From contig NZ_LZJR01000096.1 in NCBI RefSeq assembly GCF_001667925.1, positions 124,001-188,000 on the forward strand: a stretch of DNA of 64,000 bases, written 5' to 3'. This document shows, piece by piece, positions 35,896-46,003 of this stretch. Origin of the DNA: Mycobacterium sp. E2479 (GTDB lineage Bacteria; Actinomycetota; Actinomycetes; Mycobacteriales; Mycobacteriaceae). The translations under genes were made by a program, and so were the position numbers. The notes below the pieces were generated by a model that had not been told where the DNA came from, did no database searches, and saw nothing but the letters and a program-made list of their open reading frames with translations. Each line of letters starts with the position of its first letter. Position 1 is the stretch's first letter.

Positions 35896-36873
35896 TCAAT
35901 GACGGAAGGCGTCCGCCACCATCAGACGATCGCTGGGTGGGCCGAAGTCGTCGTCTTCGGTCACCGTCCGGGCCGGTATTTCTCGCGGGGCACCACCGGA
36001 CCCCCGATCGGCCCGGTCGATGGTGGCGGCCTCGCCGCGGGCCAGTGCGATGGTGGCGATGAAGACCACCGCCACCGCCGCGACCAGTAGGAAGGCCTCG
36101 GGGCCGCTGGCGTTCAGCGTCTCGCCCAACACCAGCACCCCGAGCAGGCCGGCGACCACCGGCTTGGCCACCGTCATCGTCGGCAACGACGCGGTCAGCG
36201 CGCCGGCGCGGAAAGCCGATTGCTGAAAGATCATCCCGGCCAGAGCCACCAACAGCCAGGGCACGAATTCGGGCGATGTCAGCACGCCCAGCGGGCCGTT
36301 CTCGGAGATCTCGACGATGCCCTTGGTCAGCACCGCGAACAGCGCCAACGACGAACCCGCCACCACCGCTAGCAGCACGGCCGAGAATGGGCTGCCGGCC
36401 CGCAGTCGCGCGGCCACCACGCAGGCCACCAGCAGCGGCACCATAACCATGGCGACGATGATCCAGGCTTGCAGCGGCGCGCGCTGGTGACCGGCGGCTG
36501 GGTCGCCGACGGTGATGACGACGGCCAATGCGGCGGCCAGGGTGAGCGCCCACGTCCATTCCCTTGGCGTCACCCGGCGGTTGACGAGCCGCGCGTAGAT
36601 GGGCAGCGCGAACAGCAGGGCCGTCACCTGCAGGGCGGTCACCATGACGACCGAACCCCATGCCAGGGCGGCTGCCTGCAGGCTGTAGTTGGTGATCGCG
36701 GCCAGTCCGCCCAGCCACCACCGGGTGTCCCGCAGCGACATGCGGAATAGTTCCAGGTGGCCGACCGGCTTGTCGGTGATCTCGTGCGCGGAACGCTGAC
36801 GAATCACGTCGCCAACCGCCGATGCCAGCGCCGCGCACAACGCAAGTAACGCCGCGACATCAACTTTTGACAT
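35896..36873 (-). CDS. EamA/DMT-like membrane transporter, Rv2729c orthologue
   Basis: 325 residues with about nine or ten membrane helices in a drug/metabolite-transporter arrangement (LLALCAALASAVGDVIRQRS, LGGLAAITNYSLQAAALAWG, VVMVTALQVTALLFALPIYARL, VPLLVACVVAARL, VLLAVVAGSSLALFAVL, LLVALAGMIFQQSAFRAG, PVVAGLLGVLVLGETL, FLLVAAVAVVFIATIAL). The ALQVTALLFALP and AKPVVAGLLGVLVLGETL blocks match the repeated EamA halves. Polar C-terminal tail of about 45 residues. Substrate unknown. Confidence 0.82.
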   Translation of the reverse strand: MSKVDVAALLALCAALASAVGDVIRQRSAHEITDKPVGHLELFRMSLRDTRWWLGGLAAITNYSLQAAALAWGSVVMVTALQVTALLFALPIYARLVNRRVTPREWTWALTLAAALAVVITVGDPAAGHQRAPLQAWIIVAMVMVPLLVACVVAARLRAGSPFSAVLLAVVAGSSLALFAVLTKGIVEISENGPLGVLTSPEFVPWLLVALAGMIFQQSAFRAGALTASLPTMTVAKPVVAGLLGVLVLGETLNASGPEAFLLVAAVAVVFIATIALARGEAATIDRADRGSGGAPREIPARTVTEDDDFGPPSDRLMVADAFRH

Positions 36874-37506
36874 GATCGATCCCTCCGCTTACACCCGTCC
36901 GACCCAGCTTTCCCCGTGGCGCAAGCAAATACACGCACAATTCGCGTTCAGTTCAACTACAAAGTTATGACGTTCAGCACCTGGCCGGTTGCGCCGCGGG
37001 TAACCGTTCAACTATTACTTCAGCAATCTATGTAACTCGTGGGATTACTCTAAGAGACCTACACAGGTAGCTGTGTGCGCCCGCTAGCTCCTTCGCTGCC
37101 AGCCGTTTGGGCTTGGCATCACTCTGCGCAATGGGATAAGCGTCACAAACATCGGCTTGATCGTCGGCGAGTCGTCCGCGTTTGGCCGGAAGCGGCTTGC
37201 CCCTGTGCGATGCGCCAAAGACCGAAGACGACTCACCAGCGTCCGACAAACTGCGACGCCGCGACGCGATAGCAGGACGGCCCTCTGCCGGCGCGGACCC
37301 GGCGAAGTGGCCGCGCCGCCGTCGGGCCGGTCGGGAATGGCAAGGTGGCGGCGCGTACCAGAGCAAGCTGCTTGAATACTGTTGAAGCACCTATTGGGAG
37401 AACCCGGCCACGGGCACCCGGCAGACGCAGGAAACGGTGCCGCTACGCGCGGCAGGCGCGCGGGACATGGACCGCGCGGAACGGTTGAAAGGGTAGTGAC
37501 GAGCGC
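36874..37506. other. 633-base intergenic stretch, no confident gene
   Basis: Overlapping frames at 37028-37390 on both strands are Arg/Ser-rich and look like chance frames. The left part is AT-rich and should hold the promoter of the leftward transporter gene. M. tuberculosis annotates a small hypothetical gene (Rv2730) here; no clear counterpart is seen. Confidence 0.45.
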
Positions 37507-38835
37507 ATGACGGCTGACCAGCCTCGCGACGATTCAGCTCGGCCCGCGCCGCGCCCGGGACCCCGTCCCGGGCCCCGGCCGGCAGCGCGGCCCACCACCG
37601 CTCACCCGCTGGCGATGCCGCCGCCCAGCAATCCCCACCAGTTCGGTCGCGTGGACGACGACGGCACGGTATGGCTGGTCAGCTCCGCCGGCGAGCGCGT
37701 CGTCGGCTCCTGGCAGGCCGGCGATCGGGAGGCGGCGTTCGCCCATTTTGGCCGCCGCTTCGATGACCTGGCCACCGAGGTCACCCTGATGGAGGAGCGC
37801 CTGGCCTCCGGGTCCGGTGACGCGCGCAAGATCCGGGCTCATGCGGCCGAGTTGACCGAGACGTTGCCGACGGCTGCAGTGCTCGGCGATATCGACGCGC
37901 TGGCGGCCCGGTTGGCCACCATCGTCGAACATGCCGAGTCGGCCATCGCCGCGGACCGCTCGCGGCGCGAGGAGCATCGGGCCACCCAGACCGCCCGCAA
38001 GGAGGCGCTGGCCGCGGAGGCCGAGGACTTGGCCGCCAACGCGACGCAATGGAAGGCGGCGGGTGACCGGTTCCGCGCGATCCTCGACGAGTGGAAGACG
38101 ATCAGCGGAGTGGACCGCAAGGTCGACGACGCGTTGTGGAAGCGCTACTCCGCGGCCAGGGAGGCTTTCAACAGGCGGCGCGGATCGCATTTCGCCGAAC
38201 TGGACCGGGAGCGCTCGGGAATACGCCAGGCCAAGGAACGCCTGTGCGAGCGGGCTGAAGCGCTGTCCGACTCGACCGACTGGACCGCCACCAGCGCCGA
38301 ATTCCGCAAGCTGCTCACCGAGTGGAAGGCGGCCGGGCGGGCCAGCCGGGAGGTCGACGACGCCCTGTGGCGTCGTTTCAAGGCCGCTCAGGACGTGTTC
38401 TTCACCGCGCGCAACGCTGTGACGGCGGAAAAGGACGCGGAGTTCCGCGCCAATGCGACCGCCAAAGAGGCGCTGCTGGCCGAGGCGGAGACGCTGGACA
38501 CCAGCAACCACGACGCAGCCCGCGCGGCGCTGCGCACGATCACCGAGAAGTGGGACGCAATCGGCAAGGTCCCACGCGAGCGGTCCGCCGAGTTGGAGCG
38601 GCGGCTGCGCGCGGTCGAGAAGAAGGTGCGCGACGCCGGCGACGCCGGTTGGTCAGACCCGCAGGCGCAGGCCCGGGCCGAGCAATTCCAGGCCCGCGCC
38701 GAACAATACGAGCAGCAGGCTCAGAAGGCAGCGGCGGCGGGGCGAACCAAGGAAGCCGAAGAGGCCAAAGCCAACGCCGAGCAGTGGCGACAGTGGGCCC
38801 AGGCGGCCGTCGAGGCCCTGACCCGCAAGCCCTAG
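37507..38835 (+). CDS. DUF349 coiled-coil protein, Rv2731 orthologue
   Basis: 442 residues. A Pro/Arg-rich N-terminus ([14 protein letters not shown]) is followed by [28 protein letters not shown] and repeated DUF349 units, each of the type W...F..L...WK......D..LW.RF..A...F (about residues 190-260, 260-330 and 330-390). Strongly helical, with a C-terminal Gln/Ala coiled coil. In proteobacteria DUF349 proteins include YgiQ-unrelated stress proteins; the function in mycobacteria is unsettled. Its stop overlaps the converging membrane gene by 4 bases. Confidence 0.82.
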   Translation: MTADQPRDDSARPAPRPGPRPGPRPAARPTTAHPLAMPPPSNPHQFGRVDDDGTVWLVSSAGERVVGSWQAGDREAAFAHFGRRFDDLATEVTLMEERLASGSGDARKIRAHAAELTETLPTAAVLGDIDALAARLATIVEHAESAIAADRSRREEHRATQTARKEALAAEAEDLAANATQWKAAGDRFRAILDEWKTISGVDRKVDDALWKRYSAAREAFNRRRGSHFAELDRERSGIRQAKERLCERAEALSDSTDWTATSAEFRKLLTEWKAAGRASREVDDALWRRFKAAQDVFFTARNAVTAEKDAEFRANATAKEALLAEAETLDTSNHDAARAALRTITEKWDAIGKVPRERSAELERRLRAVEKKVRDAGDAGWSDPQAQARAEQFQARAEQYEQQAQKAAAAGRTKEAEEAKANAEQWRQWAQAAVEALTRKP

Positions 38836-39458
38836 CGGCGGTCAGATCCCGCAGTGCCGGGATCGTCCCGGGTTTCCGGGGCTGCGGGCGCCGCCGGGTT
38901 GTCCAGACCATCCAGCAGGGTGATCGACTGGTGCGCCGCCGCGACGCGGCGGCGCTGCTGCTCGGCGGCGAGTTGCACGATGGTGCGCGACCAGACCACG
39001 CGGGCCCAGTGGTAGATGAGCACGAGCACGGTGAGCCAGGCGACGATCAGGCCCCAGCCCGGACCCGGGTGCCCCGCGGAAACGGTCTGACGCGACCAGA
39101 TCGCCAGCATGCCCGCGGCGCCCGCAATGGCGGTGCCCGCCAACGCGACCCAGGCCAGTGCCCAGCGCCGCGTCACGAGCGCCAGCATCGAGAAGCCCAC
39201 ACCGAACACCAGTGCCAGCCAGGCGAACACCCGCGAAGGCAGGGCCACAGCGGCCGCGCCGGCGTGGTGGCTGCCGAACAGCACATCCCAGCCGCGGACG
39301 TCGCCGGTGTGCGGCAGGATGAACGACGCCAGCAGCACGAACACCAGGATCGACACGAAGAAGGCCCGTGGCCCGGGGTCGATTCCGCGCGCCACCCGGC
39401 GCTCGGCGGCCTCGATCTCGGTCCGCAAGGCGCCGAGCTGCATGTCGTCGTTGTTCAT
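38832..39458 (-). CDS. Conserved membrane protein, Rv2732c orthologue
   Basis: About 208 residues from the ATG at 39458 (GTG at 39470 or ATG at 39479 also possible). Acidic N-terminal helix ([18 protein letters not shown]), four membrane helices ([77 protein letters not shown]) and a C-terminal helix ([23 protein letters not shown]). Directly follows miaB. Function unknown. Confidence 0.8.
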   Translation of the reverse strand: MNNDDMQLGALRTEIEAAERRVARGIDPGPRAFFVSILVFVLLASFILPHTGDVRGWDVLFGSHHAGAAAVALPSRVFAWLALVFGVGFSMLALVTRRWALAWVALAGTAIAGAAGMLAIWSRQTVSAGHPGPGWGLIVAWLTVLVLIYHWARVVWSRTIVQLAAEQQRRRVAAAHQSITLLDGLDNPAAPAAPETRDDPGTAGSDRR

Positions 39459-39466
39459 CTCTTTTT

Positions 39467-41008
39467 TCACAGTGCACATCCAAGGGGTTCGGGCGGGCCG
39501 ACGGGCGGCCCGACGGCGGGCATGCCAAGACCGATGCCGCGCGGGCGCTGCCCGGCGGCATGAGCATCACCCGCTCGGGTGCGGCGATGCGTGACGATGC
39601 CCGCGTCGGCGATCAGGTGGTGCGGCGCGGCCTCGGTGACCACCGTGGTGATGACGTCACCGGGCCGTACCGTGGTGTCGTCGGGCGTGTCGACGGCGAA
39701 GTGCACCAATCGGCCGTCGCGGGCCCGCCCGGTCATCCTCGCGGTGCGGCTGTCCTTGCGGCCTTCGCCCGTGGCGACCAGCAGTTCGACGGTCTGTCCG
39801 ATCAGGGCCTGGTTACCCTCCAGCGAGATCGCCTCCTGCAGTTCGATCAGGCGCTCGTACCGTTCCTGCACGACGGCTTTCGGTATCTGCCCGTCGAGGT
39901 CGGCGGCCGGGGTGCCGGGCCGCTTGGAGTACTGGAAGGTGAAGGCCGCCGAGAACCGAGCCTGGCGCACCACGTCGAGCGTGGCGGCGAAGTCCTCTTC
40001 GGTCTCTCCGGGAAATCCCACGATCAGGTCGGTGCTGATGGCGGCGTGCGGCATGGCGGCCCGAACGCGGTCGATGATGCCGAGGTAGCGCTCGGCGCGG
40101 TAGGACCGTCGCATCGCGCGCAGCACCCGGTCGGATCCGGACTGCAGTGGCATGTGCAGGGCGGGGCAGACATTCGGCGTCTGCGCCATCGCCTCGATGA
40201 CGTCGTCGGTGAATTCGGCCGGATGGGGCGAGGTGAACCGCACCCGCTCCAGCCCGTCGATGTCGCCGCAGGCCCGCAGCAGGCCGGCGAAGGCGCCGCG
40301 GTCGCGGGGTAAGGCCGGGTCTGCGAAGGACACCCCGTAGGCGTTGACGTTCTGTCCCAGCAGCGTGACCTCGAGTACGCCGTCGTCGACCAGCGACCGA
40401 ACCTCGGCCAGGACGTCGTGCGGGCTGCGGTCAACCTCTTTGCCCCGCAGCGACGGGACGATGCAGAAGGTGCAGCTGTTGTTGCATCCGACCGAGATGG
40501 AAACCCAAGCAGCGTAGGCGGATTCGCGCGCGCTCGGCAGCGACGACGGGAACTCCTGCAGCGCCTCGGCGATTTCCACCTGGGCGACCTTGTTGTGCCG
40601 GGCGCGCTCCAGCAGCGTTGGCAGCGACCCGATGTTGTGGGTGCCGAAGATGACGTCGACCCAGGGCGCCTTGCGCAGCAACGCATCCCGGTCTTTTTGG
40701 GCCAGGCAGCCGCCGACGGCGATCTGCATCGTGGGATTGCCGCGCTTTCGCGGAGCCAGATGGCTGAGGTTGCCGTAAAGCTTGTTGTCGGCGTTCTCCC
40801 GTACCGCGCAGGTGTTGAACACCACGACATCGGCGTCGACGCCCTCGGCCGCGCGCCGATATCCGGCCGCTTCCAGCAGGCCCGCCAACCGCTCCGAGTC
40901 GTGGACGTTCATCTGGCAGCCGTAGGTGCGGACTTGGTAGGTGCGCGGCGAGGCGGCGTGGGTCGCCGCATCCGCGGTCCGGCCGGCCTGCGCCACCATC
41001 GAAGTCAC
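39467..41008 (-). CDS. miaB: tRNA-2-methylthio-N6-dimethylallyladenosine synthase MiaB
   Basis: 513 residues from the GTG at 41008, matching the length of Rv2733c. Radical-SAM methylthiotransferase acting on i6A37 made by MiaA. UPF0004 domain with [30 protein letters not shown] and GGCLAQ (three auxiliary-cluster Cys); radical-SAM CxxxCxxC in [13 protein letters not shown]-terminal TRAM domain ([13 protein letters not shown] ... VHFAVD). Complete. Confidence 0.95.
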   Translation of the reverse strand: MTSMVAQAGRTADAATHAASPRTYQVRTYGCQMNVHDSERLAGLLEAAGYRRAAEGVDADVVVFNTCAVRENADNKLYGNLSHLAPRKRGNPTMQIAVGGCLAQKDRDALLRKAPWVDVIFGTHNIGSLPTLLERARHNKVAQVEIAEALQEFPSSLPSARESAYAAWVSISVGCNNSCTFCIVPSLRGKEVDRSPHDVLAEVRSLVDDGVLEVTLLGQNVNAYGVSFADPALPRDRGAFAGLLRACGDIDGLERVRFTSPHPAEFTDDVIEAMAQTPNVCPALHMPLQSGSDRVLRAMRRSYRAERYLGIIDRVRAAMPHAAISTDLIVGFPGETEEDFAATLDVVRQARFSAAFTFQYSKRPGTPAADLDGQIPKAVVQERYERLIELQEAISLEGNQALIGQTVELLVATGEGRKDSRTARMTGRARDGRLVHFAVDTPDDTTVRPGDVITTVVTEAAPHHLIADAGIVTHRRTRAGDAHAAGQRPRGIGLGMPAVGPPVGPPEPLGCAL

Positions 41009-41060
41009 GGGGCCATGGTACGGCGACGGGTCGGTGCACGGGAAACCGCACGTCAAGGGC

Positions 41061-41582
41061 CTAGACCCGGCGGCGCTCCCGCTCGGCGGCCAACTCGGCA
41101 AAAACGACCTCGCCCGCCGAGTTCTGGCTGTAACCACGGCGCGCCAGCATTCCCACCAGCCTGCGAGCCACCCGCGCATCGTCGCCGTCCAGCGTCTCCC
41201 GGCGCAGCTTGGACCGGACCAATTGCTCCGCCCGATCCCGTTCGGCGCCGGCGTCGAGCCCGGCCAGCGCCGAGGTGATCACGTCGTTGTCGACGCCCTT
41301 GCTGCGCAGCTCGGCGGCCAAAGCGCGCTTGCTTTTCCCGGCGTTCGATCGGCGCGACTGCACCCACTGCTGGGCGAAGTCGGCGTCGTCGACCAACCCG
41401 ACGCAGGTCAACCGGTCGAGCACCCGCTCACTGACGTCGTCGGGATAGCCGCGTTTGGCCAGCTGGCCATGGAGCTCGGCCCGGGTGCGCGCTCTCGCGG
41501 TGAGCAGGCGCAGGCACAGCGCCCGCGCCTGCTCTTCGCGGGAGGGCTCAGAAATCGACGGGGGCGGGCAGGACGTCGTCAT
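41061..41582 (-). CDS. recX: RecA regulator RecX
   Basis: 173 residues of tandem three-helix repeats ([65 protein letters not shown]). RecX binds RecA filaments and damps recombination and LexA cleavage. It overlaps the end of recA by 35 bases, so both come from the damage-inducible recA promoters. Rv2736c orthologue. Confidence 0.93.
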   Translation of the reverse strand: MTTSCPPPSISEPSREEQARALCLRLLTARARTRAELHGQLAKRGYPDDVSERVLDRLTCVGLVDDADFAQQWVQSRRSNAGKSKRALAAELRSKGVDNDVITSALAGLDAGAERDRAEQLVRSKLRRETLDGDDARVARRLVGMLARRGYSQNSAGEVVFAELAAERERRRV

Positions 41583-42588
41583 CGGTCACGACCGCGCCAA
41601 TGCCGAGCTTTTCCTTGATCTTCTTCTCGATCTCGTTGGCGACTTCGTCGTTTTCCATCAAGAAGGTGCGGGCGTTCTCCTTGCCCTGGCCGAGCTGCTC
41701 ACCCTCGTAGGTGAACCAGGAACCGGACTTGCGGATGAAACCCTGCTCCACGCCCATGTCGATCAGCGAACCCTCCCGGCTGATCCCCTGGCCGTAGAGG
41801 ATGTCGAACTCGGCCTGCTTGAAGGGCGGCGCCACCTTGTTCTTGACGATCTTGACCCTGGTGCGGTTGCCGACCGCGTTGGTGCCGTCCTTGAGCGTCT
41901 CGATCCGGCGCACGTCCATGCGCACCGACGCGTAGAACTTCAAAGCCTTTCCACCCGTGGTGGTTTCGGGGCTGCCGAACATCACGCCGATCTTCTCGCG
42001 CAGCTGGTTGATGAAGATCGCGGTGGTGCCCGAATTGTTCAGCGCGCCAGTCATTTTCCGCAGGGCCTGGCTCATCAGCCGGGCCTGCAGTCCGACGTGG
42101 CTGTCGCCCATCTCGCCTTCGAGCTCGGCGCGTGGCACCAACGCGGCCACCGAGTCGATGACCAGGATGTCGAGCGCGCCGGAGCGGATCAGCATGTCGG
42201 CGATCTCGAGGGCCTGCTCCCCCGTGTCGGGCTGGCTGACCAGCAGGGAATCGGTGTCCACGCCGAGCTTCTTGGCGTACTCCGGATCCAGGGCGTGCTC
42301 GGCGTCGATGAAGGCGGCGACGCCGCCGGCGGCCTGGGCGTTGGCCACCGCGTGCAGGGCGACGGTGGTCTTACCCGAGGATTCCGGGCCGTAGATCTCC
42401 ACGACCCGGCCGCGGGGCAGCCCGCCGATGCCTAAGGCCACGTCCAGTGCGATGGATCCGGTCGGGATGATCGAGATCGGCTGACGTGTCTCGTCGCCGA
42501 GACGCATCACTGAGCCTTTGCCGTAGCTCTTTTCGATCTGGGCCATCGCCAGTTCGAGAGCCTTCTCGCGGTCGGGGGCTTGCGCCAT
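41548..42588 (-). CDS. recA: Recombinase RecA (no intein)
   Basis: 346 residues, full length. Walker [10 protein letters not shown] at about 67-75, Walker [16 protein letters not shown]1/L2 DNA-binding loops ([37 protein letters not shown]) and a normal acidic C-terminus. M. tuberculosis and M. leprae RecA carry inteins; here the reading frame is uninterrupted. Upstream are a LexA box and a PafBC-type promoter, giving dual damage control. recX overlaps its 3' end. Confidence 0.97.
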   Translation of the reverse strand: MAQAPDREKALELAMAQIEKSYGKGSVMRLGDETRQPISIIPTGSIALDVALGIGGLPRGRVVEIYGPESSGKTTVALHAVANAQAAGGVAAFIDAEHALDPEYAKKLGVDTDSLLVSQPDTGEQALEIADMLIRSGALDILVIDSVAALVPRAELEGEMGDSHVGLQARLMSQALRKMTGALNNSGTTAIFINQLREKIGVMFGSPETTTGGKALKFYASVRMDVRRIETLKDGTNAVGNRTRVKIVKNKVAPPFKQAEFDILYGQGISREGSLIDMGVEQGFIRKSGSWFTYEGEQLGQGKENARTFLMENDEVANEIEKKIKEKLGIGAVVTDDDVLPAPVDF

Positions 42589-42641
42589 GGTCCTCTCCTA
42601 TGGTCGGTGTTCGTCTGACCGGTATCGGTCGGTTGGCGGTG

Positions 42642-42664
42642 ACACTAGAGAAGGGCACCGACAA
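42642..42664 (-). promoter_or_regulatory. PafBC-type promoter of recA
   Basis: Minus strand TTGTCGGTG, 8 bases, TAGTGT: an exact RecA-NDp motif (TTGTCRGTG-N8-TANNNT). Transcription would begin about 45 bases before the recA ATG. Confidence 0.88.
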
Positions 42665-42692
42665 GTTGGCTGGCGAACGATCACCACAGTAG

Positions 42693-42708
42693 CCGAACAG
42701 GTGTTCGA
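42693..42708. promoter_or_regulatory. LexA box of recA
   Basis: TCGAACACCTGTTCGG on the minus strand (CCGAACAGGTGTTCGA on plus) fits the SOS box with one outer mismatch. It lies about 28 bases upstream of the PafBC-type motif, giving a second, LexA-controlled promoter. Confidence 0.88.
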
Positions 42709-42868
42709 TTCAAGTTCGACACGCCGCGTGCGCCACCGATGTGGCAGCATCGGCTACCGAAAGACGTCGAGCGGCACGCCTGAGGAAAGCGGTGCGGCCG
42801 TCGGCGCCTCCCTCATGACGCGGCTCACGACAACCGGGGGCCGGATTTCCCAAGAGGGTCGCGAAACG

Positions 42869-43534
42869 ATGGACATCTCCACCGAGTTAGCCGAAATCGC
42901 CTCCTACGGTGGCTTTTTCGCGCTAACCGTGGGTGGTGACGCGGCGGGATGGCATCCGGTCGCGCGGTCCTACGCCGACGGCTGCGCGGACCTGATCGAT
43001 GCCACCGTCCAGCGCTACCGCAGCGACGACCTGCGGATCGGCGCCTCGCTCGTTCACCTCGGCCACGCCGCCAGGCTGTGGTCACCGGTGCTCGCGTGCG
43101 CGATCGCCCACGGCGTACTGCCCGACCTCGAAAACCTGCAACGCGCCGACGGTGGCGCAGAGCTGCGGCTGCCCCGACCCGTCGGAAAACCCGTCACCTC
43201 TCCCGCGGTCGAGGCGCTGTATCGCATCGTGGTGACCGAACACATGCGCCCGCTCGCCCGCGGGCTCCCGGTCAAGCTGGCACCCGCCCTGCTCGCGGGC
43301 AACATCGCCTCGGCGCTGGTCGGAGCCGGGCAGGCCCTGCTTTCGGCGCGGCCCGACCTGCGGCCGGCGATTGTGCGGACGATCCGGTTGCTGCTGGACA
43401 CCGGCGTGATGGCCGGATCCGGTGTCCTGCGCGGTCCGCAGCCGGCCTTCAGGCGTCGCAGCTGCTGCCTTTTTTACCGTCTGCCCGGGGGCTCGTTGTG
43501 TGGCGACTGCGGTCTGCACCGCACGCGGCGGTAG
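42869..43534 (+). CDS. FhuF-like [2Fe-2S] iron-reductase-type protein
   Basis: About 221 residues from the ATG at 42869. The C-terminus has the FhuF cluster motif: Cys-Cys-x10-Cys-x2-Cys in SCCLFYRLPGGSLCGDCGL. The rest is helical with HPVARSYADGCADLIDA, VVTEHMRPLARGLPVK and LLAGNIASALVGA blocks resembling the FhuF/IucA-type ferric reductase domain. FhuF reduces ferric siderophores after import. It is divergent from recA and followed by a flavodoxin-like gene, which could supply electrons (inference). Not at this position in M. tuberculosis. Confidence 0.78.
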   Translation: MDISTELAEIASYGGFFALTVGGDAAGWHPVARSYADGCADLIDATVQRYRSDDLRIGASLVHLGHAARLWSPVLACAIAHGVLPDLENLQRADGGAELRLPRPVGKPVTSPAVEALYRIVVTEHMRPLARGLPVKLAPALLAGNIASALVGAGQALLSARPDLRPAIVRTIRLLLDTGVMAGSGVLRGPQPAFRRRSCCLFYRLPGGSLCGDCGLHRTRR

Positions 43535-43590
43535 GGCCGATCGGACGACCCGGGCCGTTTGGCGTCGCCGTGTCAGGGTATGTGGCCGGC

Positions 43591-44217
43591 ATGTCCTCAG
43601 CCGCAACGCAATCCCTGCGCGCCATCGCCCTGGTCTGCTCATTGAAGAAAAGCCCGGCGCCGTCCAGCAGTGAACTGCTCGCCGACCAGTTGCTCGATCA
43701 GCTGCGAAGCGCGGGCGTCGAGGGTGAGAAGGTGCGGTGCGTCGACCTGACCCTGCTGCCGGGGGTCGAAGCCGACATGGGGCCGGGTGATGAGTGGCCG
43801 GCCCTGTTGAACAAGATCAAGGCGGCCGACATCGTCATTGTGTCGACGCCCACCTGGGTCGGTCACATGTCCAGCGTGGCGCAGCGCGTCCTGGAGCGCC
43901 TCGATGCCGAGCTGTCCGACACCGACGACGCGGGAAGGCCGCGGATGGTGGGCAAGGTGGCCCTGGCCGCGGTCGTCGGAAACGAGGACGGGGCGCACAA
44001 GATCGTCGCCGACCTGTTTCAGGCGCTCAACGACATCGGGTTCTCGATCGCCGCGCAAGGATGCACCTATTGGAACGGCGAGGCCATGCAGGGCACGGAC
44101 TACACCGACCTGGACGACGTGCCGGAAGCCGTCGCATCCGCTACCGGCAATGCGGTCCGCAACGCCGTACACCTGGCCACGGTGTTGCGGCAGAACACCT
44201 ACCCGGCATACGAATAG
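43591..44217 (+). CDS. Flavodoxin-like / NADPH-dependent FMN reductase family protein
   Basis: 208 residues from the ATG at 43591. Flavodoxin fold with an FMN-phosphate loop near residues 14-24 (CSLKKSPAPSSSELLADQLL), DIVIVSTPTWVGHMSSVAQRVLERLD (the TPTWxG FMN-ring loop) and KVALAAVVGNEDGAHKIVADLFQALNDIGF. Typical of WrbA/NADPH-FMN reductase relatives. It starts 57 bases after the FhuF-like gene, so the two are probably co-expressed as a reductase pair. Confidence 0.8.
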   Translation: MSSAATQSLRAIALVCSLKKSPAPSSSELLADQLLDQLRSAGVEGEKVRCVDLTLLPGVEADMGPGDEWPALLNKIKAADIVIVSTPTWVGHMSSVAQRVLERLDAELSDTDDAGRPRMVGKVALAAVVGNEDGAHKIVADLFQALNDIGFSIAAQGCTYWNGEAMQGTDYTDLDDVPEAVASATGNAVRNAVHLATVLRQNTYPAYE

Positions 44218-44227
44218 TTCGCCGCGC

Positions 44228-44434
44228 TCACCACTGTTCCCGAGGCACGTCGAAGTCCACGCACAACGCCCGCCATACGTCGCGGGGCTCGACACCCGCC
44301 TCGATGGCTTGAGCGGCCGTGCGTCCGCCGAATCTGCTCAATACGTGATCCACCAGCACGGAGGACCCGTAGGTGGCGCCAAAGCGCAGGACTACCCGTT
44401 CGTGAAACTCAGTCAGCCGCACGTCAGTCAACAT
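44228..44434 (-). CDS. DUF3046 protein, Rv2738c orthologue
   Basis: 68 residues, identical in length to Rv2738c. Family blocks: RLTEFHERVVLRFG, YGSSVLVDHVLSRFGGRTAAQAIEAG and RDVWRALCVDFDVPREQ. Small soluble actinobacterial protein of unknown function, in M. tuberculosis adjacent to recA but here separated by the FhuF/flavodoxin pair. Confidence 0.85.
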   Translation of the reverse strand: MLTDVRLTEFHERVVLRFGATYGSSVLVDHVLSRFGGRTAAQAIEAGVEPRDVWRALCVDFDVPREQW

Positions 44435-44467
44435 ACCCAGCCTGAGTCCTCGGACTGCCGAAACCGG

Positions 44468-44740
44468 CTACCTCCAGCTGGCCGGCAGGTCGATGATGTG
44501 GTTTGGGCAGTCCTCCTGCACCGCGATGGACATCACGTCGCGTGCGCGTTGGGCCGACATGGTCGCGCGCAACTGCATGAAGGCGTATTCGGCCGGCGCG
44601 AGTCCCTGTTCGGCGGCGGACGGATCGTCCATCAACTGGCACGCCTGGTGTTCCTCGGGACTGTCGGCGCGTGCGACGGCCGCACCGGCCAGGGTCCCCA
44701 CCAGCAGGGCGGCGCCGGCGATCGTCGTGATGATCTTCAT
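44468..44740 (-). CDS. Small secreted DUF732-like protein
   Basis: 90 residues. Signal peptide ITTIAGAALLVGTLAGAAVARA with cleavage near ARA-DS. Mature part about 65 residues with two Cys (HQACQLMDD, QEDCPNHI) that can form one disulfide, AEYAFMQLRATMSAQRARDVM and a terminal LPASWR. Mycobacterial DUF732-type secreted protein of unknown function. Confidence 0.7.
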   Translation of the reverse strand: MKIITTIAGAALLVGTLAGAAVARADSPEEHQACQLMDDPSAAEQGLAPAEYAFMQLRATMSAQRARDVMSIAVQEDCPNHIIDLPASWR

Positions 44741-44786
44741 CGGGTGCCTCCCGCTGAAGCATAAATCGGCGGGGATTGTGCGTTAG

Positions 44787-45953
44787 TCATCCGGCCACCG
44801 CGAGCGCGTCGCGGCACACCCGGACCGGATCGGCGACGTCGGCGATGCCGGCGGCCGCCGTCCGCGCCGCCGCCCGGTAGCGGGGCGAGGACAGCACCTC
44901 GTTGACTGCGGCCACCAGCGCGTCAGCGGTCAGCGGCCGGATCAGCCGCGCGCTGCCCTGCCGCAGCACCCGGTTGGCGATCTCCCACTGATCACCGCCG
45001 CCTGGCACCACCACCAAGGGCACACCGGCGAGCAGCGTCTTGGCCACCATGCCGTGACCGCCGCCGCAGATCACCAGGTCGGCATGCGCCAACAATTCGT
45101 CCTGACGTCCCAGCCCGACCGTCGCCCACGGCGGCACCGTCAGTTCCGGTCCGTCCAACCGCGACACCAGCAGCCGCGATCCCGGCGGCAATGTCTGGCC
45201 CGGCGTCAAACACGCCAACGCGACCTCGGCGAGGCCCTCGGTCCCGATCACGGCGGTCGACGGCGCAACGACCACCACCGGCCCGGACCCGGGCGGGACC
45301 TCGAGGGTCCGGTCGGTCGGCTCGAAATGCAACGGCCCGACGACGACGGCCTCGACGGGCCAGTCGGGGCGGGGAACTTCCAGCGCTGGCAGCGTTGCGA
45401 TCAGCCGCCGCAGCGGCCCGGGATCGCGCGCCGGCAGCCCGATCTCGACGCGCGAGTCCGCTCGCTGCTGCAGGCCCGTGCGCACGGATCGCGCCGTCAA
45501 CGCGCGCATCGCGGCATCGCGCAGCCGGCCCCGGATGCCGGTGCCCGGTGCCAGCCCACTGCCGATCGGCGGCAGTCCTTTCGACGGCAGGTACAGCGGA
45601 TGCGGGTTGAGTTCGATCCACGGGATGCCCAGCAGCTCGGCGGCCATGCCGCCGCCGGCGGTGATGACATCCGACACCACCAGGTCGGGCGCCAGGTCGC
45701 GCAGCGCCGGCACGTTGAGCACGGCCATTCGCGCGGCGCGCCGGTGAATTCTGGCCCCGGCGTCGACGTCGTCGTCGGTGGCCGCCAGCCCGTCCAGCGC
45801 GACGCCGTCGATGCCGGCGCCACGGGCGGCGTCGAGCCATTCGGCACCGGTGAACAGGGTGGGTTCGTCGCCGGCCTCGGCGAAGCGCCGGCACAGCGCA
45901 ATCGCCGGGAACGAATGCCCGGGATCCGGCCCGGCGACCACGGCGACGCGCAT
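44787..45953 (-). CDS. GT1-family glycosyltransferase, Rv2739c orthologue
   Basis: 388 residues from the ATG at 45953, the same length as Rv2739c. Macrolide-glycosyltransferase-like (GT-B): N-terminal acceptor half (MRVAVVAGPDPGHSFPAIALCRRF, DLVVSDVITAGGGMAAELLGIPW) and donor half with VVVVAPSTAVIGTEGL, LLAHADLVICGGGHGMVAKTLLAGVPLVVVPGGGDQWEIANRV, the C-terminal nucleotide-sugar motif. Acceptor unknown; may modify glycolipids. Confidence 0.87.
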   Translation of the reverse strand: MRVAVVAGPDPGHSFPAIALCRRFAEAGDEPTLFTGAEWLDAARGAGIDGVALDGLAATDDDVDAGARIHRRAARMAVLNVPALRDLAPDLVVSDVITAGGGMAAELLGIPWIELNPHPLYLPSKGLPPIGSGLAPGTGIRGRLRDAAMRALTARSVRTGLQQRADSRVEIGLPARDPGPLRRLIATLPALEVPRPDWPVEAVVVGPLHFEPTDRTLEVPPGSGPVVVVAPSTAVIGTEGLAEVALACLTPGQTLPPGSRLLVSRLDGPELTVPPWATVGLGRQDELLAHADLVICGGGHGMVAKTLLAGVPLVVVPGGGDQWEIANRVLRQGSARLIRPLTADALVAAVNEVLSSPRYRAAARTAAAGIADVADPVRVCRDALAVAG

Positions 45954-45991
45954 CGTGCTCACCCTGCCACAGCGCCCGATTGCCACGCGCC

Positions 45992-45997
45992 TACGCT
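45992..45997 (+). promoter_or_regulatory. -10 hexamer (TACGCT) of ephG
   Basis: TANNNT hexamer 6 bases before the ATG at 46004 with no Shine-Dalgarno sequence; supports this start and a leaderless transcript. Confidence 0.5.
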
Positions 45998-46003
45998 GAC
46001 CAG

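Noticed and set aside
37028..37390. 120-residue frame before the DUF349 gene
   Set aside because: Low-complexity Arg/Ser/Pro composition, competing frames on both strands.
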